This document shows, piece by piece, positions 10,901 through 19,900 of a stretch of 64,000 bases of DNA (its first letter is position 1; each line of letters starts with the position of its first letter). Both the position numbers and the translations under genes were made by a program. The stretch spans positions 6,905,686 through 6,969,685 of the forward strand of contig CM059194.1 of assembly GCA_030323885.1 (NCBI GenBank). The letters are read 5' to 3'. The notes under the pieces are model-generated. The model saw only the letters and a program-made list of their open reading frames with translations. It was not told the origin of the DNA and searched no databases. Origin of the DNA: Branchipolynoe longqiensis (lineage: Eukaryota > Annelida > Polychaeta > Phyllodocida > Polynoidae).

Positions 10901-13900
10901 AAAAATACCGCGGAAATTAGGCGGAACCAACGGCAAATTTCCGCAAAAACGCAGATTTTCCCCCCATAGGATTAGCACTGCCATGGAATCATGGAAAAAT
11001 GCCGGAAGTCAGGTTCCAACTGTTCTTATCGCGACTATATTATCGCCCATGCCAAACTCTTTCTTGTTTGCTTGTTGGAGTTTTACATCCTGGCAACATT
11101 TAAGGTAATATCAGGATGGGAAGAACTTTATAGTTTTATATTTGAGCAACATCTAAGATCATATAAGAACTGGATACGGACTATCTAATTGCTGTCATAT
11201 ATATTGACATTTTGTGAACGTAAATCATGAAATACAACCAAATGTATAATACTTTTTTTGGACTGTAATTGTATGTAGTTACTATTACAACGAATAGTTC
11301 ATTTATATTATGCTTCTATTATCGAACAGGATTTGCATGTGGTTATTATTGCAACTGATAATTACATTTATGTACCAACAAATTGTACTGAACAGCCGGA
11401 AGACCAGTGCCCTGGCACTGACAAGAGGTATTATTAACTGAATAAACTACATTTCATTAAAAAAAAAAAAAAATTGGTGAATATAAAAAAAATGGAAGAA
11501 ATCCGCAAACTCGTGGGCATCTTTTATCCCTGAATATCCAATGTCTCAGCAAGTGAAGTAGCAAAGGGTTTATTTACCTCCATCTGCTTTTCGATGTGGG
11601 GAAGTTTTAACACTTTGGCAGCTGATGGTCTTTTGACCGGGTCCTTTGTGAGAATTCTATGGAAAATATACAACAAGAATTAATCATTAATCCCATTTTA
11701 AAGATTTAAGAAGGAAGGTTTGTTTGTTTTGTTTGTTTTTGTTTTTTTAACGTCCTGGCAACATCTAACGTTATATCAGGACGGGTTCCAAGTTATGACA
11801 GTGCACACTCATGCCAGTTTGATAGTGCTGCCCCACTGGGAGACCAAGCCACTGGCACCATGAGCCAGTTGTCCCAGTCACATTATCTTGATACTGAGCT
11901 AACCAGTCCTTATCCTATCTTATTATATTATTGATCGTGAGCACCAGGCTAGGTAGCGACAAGTATCAATTGGTTTGACTCAGCTGGGATTCAAACTCCC
12001 GACCATCTGTATGCAAAACCTGCATTCTATCGATTCAGCCACCGCGTCCGATTGGGAGGGATGGGCGGTGTGGGGTGAGGAGGTGGGGGAGTTATGCGCA
12101 GACACCGGTGAATCTGGCACTCACGTCTCGAAAACAGCATGCAGCTCCTCCGAGTATCCCTCCGGCCAGGGGGGAAGGTTCCCTTCAACGATCTTGTACA
12201 TCACCCCCATCAGGCTTTGTCCCTCAAATGCGTGGCCCAGCGTCACCATCTCATACAGCATGCAGCCCACTGACCTACAAAGAGCAGAGGACAGCTTTAC
12301 GTAAGATACAGACACACACAGTGAATACAGTCACCATCTTGTACATCATGCAGCCCACTGACCTAGAATAGGAGTGTAGGACAGCTTTACGTTAGATTCA
12401 GACACACACACAGTGAATACAGTCACCGTCTTGTACAGCATGCAGCAAACTGACCTAGAACAGGAGCGGAGGGCAGCTTTACGTAAGATACAGACACATA
12501 CACAGTGAATACAGTCACCGTCTTGTACAGCATGCAGCCCACTGACCTGTAAGGAGCGGACGGCAGCTTTACGTAAGATACAGACACATACACAGTGAAT
12601 ACAGTCACCGTCTTGTACAGCATGCAGTCAACTGAGCGAGAACAGGAGTGGAGGTCAGCTTTATGTAAGATACAGACACACACAGTGAATACAGTCACCG
12701 TCTTGTACAGCATGCAGCCCACTGATCTAGAACAGGAGCGGAGGTCAGCTTTATGTAAGATACAGACACACACAGTGAATACAGTCACCGTCTTGTACAG
12801 CATGCAGCCCACTGACCTGGAACAGGAGCGGAGGTCAGCTTTATGTAAGATACAGACACACACAGTGAATACAGTCACCGTCTTGTACAGCATGCAGCCC
12901 ACTGACCTGGAACAGGAGCGGAGGTCAGCTTTATGTAAGATACAGACACATACACAGTGAATACAGTCACCGTCTTGTACAGCATGCAGCCCACTGACCT
13001 GGAACAGGAGCGGAGGTCAGCTTTATGTAAGATACAGACACACACAGTGAATACAGTCACCGTCTTGTACAGCATGCAGCCCACTGACCTGGAACAGGAG
13101 CGGAGGTCAGCTTTATGTAAGATACAGACACACACAGTGAATACAGTCACCGTCTTGTACAGCATGCAGCCCACTGACCTGGAACAGGAGCGGAGGTCAG
13201 CTTTATGTAAGATACAGACACATACACAGTGAATACAGTCACCGTCTTGTACAGCATGCAGCCCACTGACCTGGAACAGGAGCGGAGGTCAGCTTTATGT
13301 AAGATACAGACACACACAGTGAATACAGTCACCGCCTTGTACAGCATGCAGCCCACTGACCTGGAACAGGAGCGGAGGTCAGCTTTATGTAAGATACAGA
13401 CACACACCAGTGAATACAGTCACCGTCTTGTACAGCATGCAGCCCACTGACCTGAAGGAGCGGAGGCAGCTTTATGTAGATACAGACACACACAGTGAAT
13501 ACATCACCGTCTTGTACAGCATGCAGCCACTGACCTGGAACAGGAGGAGGTCAGCTTATGTAAGATACAGACACACACAGTGAATACAGTCACCGTCTTG
13601 TACAGCATGCAGCCCACTGACCTGTAAGGAGCGGAGGGCAGCTTTATGTAAGATACAGACACATACACAGTGAATACAGTCACCGTCTTGTACAGCATGC
13701 AGCCCACTGATCTGGAACAGGAGCGGAGGTCAGCTTTATGTAAGATACAGACACACACAGTGAATACAGTCACCGTCTTGTACAGCATGCAGCCCACTGA
13801 CCTGTAAGGAGCGGAGGGCAGCTTTATGTAAGATACAGACACAGTGAATACAGTCACCGTCTTGTACAGCATGCAGCCCACTGACCTAGAACAGGAGCGG

Positions 13901-16900
13901 AGGTCAGCTTTATGTAAGATACAGACACATACACAGTGAATACAGTCACCGTCTTGTACAGCATGCAGCCCACTGACCTGTAAGGAGCGGAGGGCAGCTT
14001 TATGTAAGATACAGACACATACACAGTGAATACAGTCACCGTCTTGTACAGCATGCAGTCAACTGAGCGAGAACAGGAGCGGAGGTCAGCTTTATGTAAG
14101 ATACAGACACACACAGTGAATACAGTCACCGTCTTGTACAGCATGCAGCCCACTGACCTGTAAGGAGCGGAGGGCAGCTTTATGTAAGATACAGACACAG
14201 TGAATACAGTCACCGTCTTGTACAGCATGCAGCCCACTGACCTGGAACAGGAGCGGAGGGCAGCTTTATGTAAGATACAGACACATACACAGTGAATACA
14301 GTCACCGTCTTGTACAGCATGCAGCCCACTGACCTGTAAGGAGCGGAGGTCAGCTTTATGTAAGATACAGACACACACAGTGAATACAGTCACCGTCTTG
14401 TACAGCATGCAGCCCACTGATCTGGAACAGGAGTGGAGGTCAGCTTTATGTAAGATACAGACACACACACAGTGAATACAGTCACCGTCTTGTACAGCAT
14501 GCAGCCCACTGACCTGTAAGGAGCGGAGGTCAGCTTTATGTAAGATACAGACACACACACAGTGAATACAGTCACCGTCTTGTACAGCATGCAGCCCACT
14601 GACCTGTAAGGAGCGGAGGTCAGCTTTATGTAAGATACAGACACACACACAGTGAATACAGTCACTGTCTTGTACAGGATGCAGCCCACTGATCTGGAAC
14701 AGGAGCGGAGGTCAGCTTTATGTAAGATACAGACACACACAGTGAATACAGTCACCGCCTTGTACAGCATGCAGCCCACTGATCTGGAACAGGAGCGGAG
14801 GTCAGCTTTATGTAAGATACAGACACACAGATACAGCGAATACGGTCACCGTCTTGTACAGCATGCAGCCCACTGAGAGCTATATGTAAGCTACACACAA
14901 ACAAACACACACACTGTGACATATTATAATTACTGAAATCAGGCTTCATACAAAATGTTGGGTACCAGATTAAAGAACATTCAGTTAAATTCAAGAACAT
15001 TCGAACCAAAAATCTAAATTCAAGAGCATTCAAGATGTTCAGCGACACATCCGAACCATGGTTGCAATTTTTAATCAGGTATATTTAAACAAAGATAATT
15101 CAAAAGTAATAAATTAAGCAACATCAATATAACAATTGGCTTTTTAATTTTTTAAATACCACATACATATCATATTAGTATTATTACAATTAGCTTTTTA
15201 ACTTTTTAAACACCACATACATAACATATTGTAAAGCCGACTGCTGGCGGTTTGAGTGGTGTAGATAAAGAGTGAAAGGTAGGAGAGTGAGACTCTGATT
15301 TATTGTATTTATAGTTTCAAGAACAAGATGGTGGTGATCACATGATCCAGTCTTCCAATCCCTAACAAGCATTCCTCTATCCACCAATGAGGGTTCAATA
15401 TCCTTGTTGCCAAGGCATGGTTAGATCTGGCTACAGTGCCCTGTTGTATCTGGTGCAGTGATCCATAAATAACACTTGGAGGGGAGGGGTATGTGAGGCA
15501 ACTTCCCTAAGACTGTCTCACATGTCAAGAAGTGACCCTCTCTCATGTCAAGAAGTGACTCTCTCTCTACTATATTGATACACAACTTCTATCCTTAATT
15601 AGTAATAGATCACCAACTCCACATATACCTTATATGCCTTTGGTTTTACATACCATTTACCATTTTATAGACAAGTTGCAATTGATTATAGCAGAGTTCT
15701 CCATATCCCATATATCGGGAAATTTTACAATATTACAATTAGTGTTATAGTTTTGTAAACACCATATACATACCACATTACAATTAGCTTTATAATTTTG
15801 TAAACACCACATACATACCACATTACAATTGGCTTTTTAATTCTTTATACACCACATACATACCACACATCTGACTTTGAGTTGTAACCCTCGTGCTTGA
15901 GAACCTCCGGACTCATGTAGTATGGCGTGCCAGTGAACGTGGTCGCCAAGTCGTTTGTTGCCATCAGTATCCGCGAAATACCAAAGTCTCCGATCTTAAT
16001 CATGTTGTTCCGCAGGAAGATGTTTCTGGAAAAGTGGTGATATTTACAGTAAAACCTACATTGTAGTCAAGTTAAGTGGTGATATTTACTGTAAAACCTA
16101 CATTGTAGTTAAGCTAAGTCTTGATATTTACAGTAAAACCTACATTGTAGTCAAGTTAAGTGGTGATATTTACTGTAAAACCTACATTGTAGTTAAGCTA
16201 AGTCGTGATATTTACTGTAAAACATACATTGTAGTCAAGTTAAATGGTGATATTTACTGTAAAACCTACATTGTAGTTAAGCTAAGTCTTGATATTTACT
16301 GTAAAACCTACATTGGGTGAGAATAGACAAGTATCAATGTTGTAAGTCATTGGTTTGACTCAACCGGGAATTGAACTCCCGAACTTCCGCACGGGAGGCC
16401 TGAGTTCTACCGATTCGGCCACCGCGTCCGGTGCTAAGTAGTGATATTTGCTGTAAAACCTATACAATTACTACGCAAAGTAACCTATTTTATACCTGAC
16501 AGATCCTATTTAATGTAAAACCTATACAATTACTACGCAAAGTAACCTATTTTATCCCTGACAGATCCTATTTACTGTAAAACATACATAGTTACTAAGC
16601 ACAGCAATGATATTTACTGTACAACCTATATTTATACCTAAAACCTATATTACAGCTAAGCTAACTGATGCTTTTGACTGTAAAACCTAAATTATAAGCA
16701 AATTGCCATCATAGTATTGATATATTTATCCATACATAACGAATTGTCTTGCGTGAATCCGCAAAATTTAGAAGGGGGCATGTGATATGTCACGGCCCAC
16801 CAGCTGGACAGCCCATGAGAGGTAACCCCCTGCCAGAAAACAGTCAGATAACATCAAATCCAAACATAAACCAAATAGCTATTATGTACAAGCCTATAAT

Positions 16901-19900
16901 ATGTAAATAGAGTAGGCTAGTCTAGAATTAAGTGTAGGAAAAAATAAAACGAAGAAGACTCTTCCCAAGAAAATTATAAAAAAAAAACATAGATCACTAA
17001 CCACAAACCATAATCTTAAGAAACAGACCGAAAACTGGCCAGCATTGAAAACAAGCTCAATCATCCGAGCTTATATGCTATGGACATCATAAACATCCCA
17101 TCAAAAAAAACCACAAAAAAACCATTGATAATACTTGAAATCCTGTGTTCTTTATTGTAATATTCATTTGAATACAGTTCTTTGAATACACCACGGTAAT
17201 TCAACACTGGTAATATCATAGCCATTATACAATGTATTTTAGCTAATACAAATTTACATACCTTGTTTTAAGATCCCTATGTAATACTCGCCTAGAAATA
17301 TAAACAATCAGAAAGGATGAGAATAAAACATGGCAAAACTTGGTGTTCTTTCTGTGCAACAAATAAATGCTTTCCGAGCACACCAATATTGAAGTTGGAT
17401 ACATAAGATCAAATCTATCTAAGTGTTTTGAATATAGAGAATTTGTCGCTTTAATCAGACGGTGCAGATTGTGAGAATCAATAGACCCCGAGAGCCAATT
17501 TTCCCGCCTTTTATACAGTTAGGTCACTTAGCTGTAGTGGCAGCACTGGGGCCAGACCCTATTTGTAAAGGGAGGAATTTCTTACATATCACAACTTTGC
17601 TTCCACTGACCTATTAAGTCCATCCATTAAAGGGATTAAAATGCTTAATCAGAATACACTTGTTTTGAAAGCCACACCCTAATATGACAACCTAAAATAA
17701 CCCAAAATCTTCATACAGAAAAAGTAAAATATCTCAAAAATCACACCACATAGAAACAAACCGCTTGGCACACACCAGATAACATGTTTAATAACCAGAT
17801 TATATTGAATTTATATGGGGGGGGGGGGCCATTTACAAATTAGCATGACCAAGTACTGAAAGTTGGGTGACTTTTTAGTTCTTTTCTGAGCTCAACTGGC
17901 ACATATTTCTTCCTGGGAAAAAGACTTACTCAAATGTTGGTATTTCAAAAATTCATATTTTCCTTGAAGATTTGTGCTGTGCTTACATAAAATATAAGAT
18001 AAATGCTGTTTTATATCGGCTGTTTGCATGCTGTGACACTGCACACAGCCTAAGTACCCAAATAGAGTGGTTTCAGATTCTGCCGATAGATGTCACTAGC
18101 TTAACTGGCTGTTTTATATCCTAGCAACATTACAGACAGCATTAGGAAATTGAATCTAGTGCATAATGATATTATGAGGTTATTACTCGGTTTACCTAAC
18201 TATCACAGTGCTAGTGAGCTATTTGCCAATGTTGATGTGCCAGCCTTCCAGGCTGTTATCAGGAATCTAATATTCAAATTTATTAATACACTTGACAAGT
18301 CAGAAAATGCTATAAATACAGGGACTTGTGAAAATAGGAGAGAGTGATCTCAGATTTACCTCTGCCATACAGAGGCCATGGTACAAACCACTGTATATAA
18401 GCCTACTTTTTTGATAATGGTTAATATTATAATGCTCATATTACTTGTATATTATTCACATTTATTCTTATATGTACCCACTATCGGCCACTTTACGTAA
18501 CTGCCATAATGCTGAGTCTGAAATAAAGAATTGAATTGATTATTAATTAATTTTGTTGTCGTTGATAAATAAGCGCGCTTGATGTGGTGGGTGGCATGTA
18601 CCCCCCTCTTCGTGCGGTGTGAGTAGGTACTGACCGGCTGTGCATGTACTGCGTGGCAAGCAGCAGCTGGATAAACCACTCCATGACGATGGCTTCTGGC
18701 AGCCTCGTTTTGGCCTTCTTACACTGCTGGATGCGCACGTCAAGGTCACCGCCCTGAAAAGGACACGCGTCACAATGAGTCAGCAATTGGGGTTCGATAA
18801 AAACATCAAATTTTCCAAAGCAAAACACTTATCTAGGTCTAACCCTACATATCCAACTTACACCAGTGCTATAGCGCTGACAAAATATGTATATGAATCA
18901 AATTCATTTACCAACAACAAAAAAAGATACCAGTGCAATTATTAAGCATTTCCTTCTATTTATAACCTTCTTCGTCCTGATATGACCTTAGATGTTGCTA
19001 AGACGCAAAAGAACAACCAAACCAAATCTATATATAAGGGCATACTAAGTCAATTTAAATGAACCTGTTACTATTGAAGCCTAAGGAGACAGAGTGTTGG
19101 CAAGCACACCAATATTAATTTGGCATGTTTGTACTTCAAATATCGCCAAAGTTAGCCATTTTAAATTTAAATTAAGATTACTTCAAACTAATGCAAGGTA
19201 GATTATAACAATCAACTCAGAAAATGATAGAAACTCAAAGACATCGAACTATGCAACGTTAACTAAGACCCAGCAACACTGACACCCAAGTTGTGATGGC
19301 GCTCAATTATATTATGTTGACTTAACAGTGCTCCCCCCCCCCCCCCCAACGCCACCATCACCTTAGTTTAATTCAACACATTTCATTCCGGATACAAAGA
19401 TTAGACCATCCTGATAAGATTAGACCTTAGATGCTACTAGGACGAAAAACCCCAACAAACAAACAAAGACTACATTAATTGATCGGTTTAAATAAATAAA
19501 TAAAACATTTATATAGCGCCCGATCCAGCGAGCCGTTCTCAGGCGCTTTACATAACAAACAAATATACAGGAAAATAAATTTCACCTAGTTAAAAGCAGA
19601 TTTAAACAAATGTGTCTTAAGACCATTTTTAAAAGCACCAACAGATTTACAATCTGTAATATATCCTGGCAGACCATTCCACAGTCTCTGGGCAGCAATA
19701 CTAAAAGCACGATCCCCAAAGCCTTTGAGTCTGCTCCGAGGAACTACTAACTGGCTGGAGACTGTGGAGCGCAGTGTTCGAACATTTGTTCTCTCCTGGA
19801 ACATATCTCTCATATACTCTGGAGCCTGATCATGCAAGGCACGATGTACAAGAAGCAGCACCTTGAAATAAATTCTCTTCTCCACAGGGAGCCAGTGTAA

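Noticed and set aside
12423..14876. Many long open frames on both strands in the 12.4-14.9 kb region
   Set aside because: They follow the 90-bp repeat period and repeat the same 30 residues. The real coding part is only exon 6 at 12125-12274.
15864..15869. Alternative NEK11 exon 5 donor GTGTGG at 15868
   Set aside because: It would end the exon in phase 0 and put exon 6 in the wrong frame. The GTATGT 5 nt further gives DVWSVGCMLYEM.
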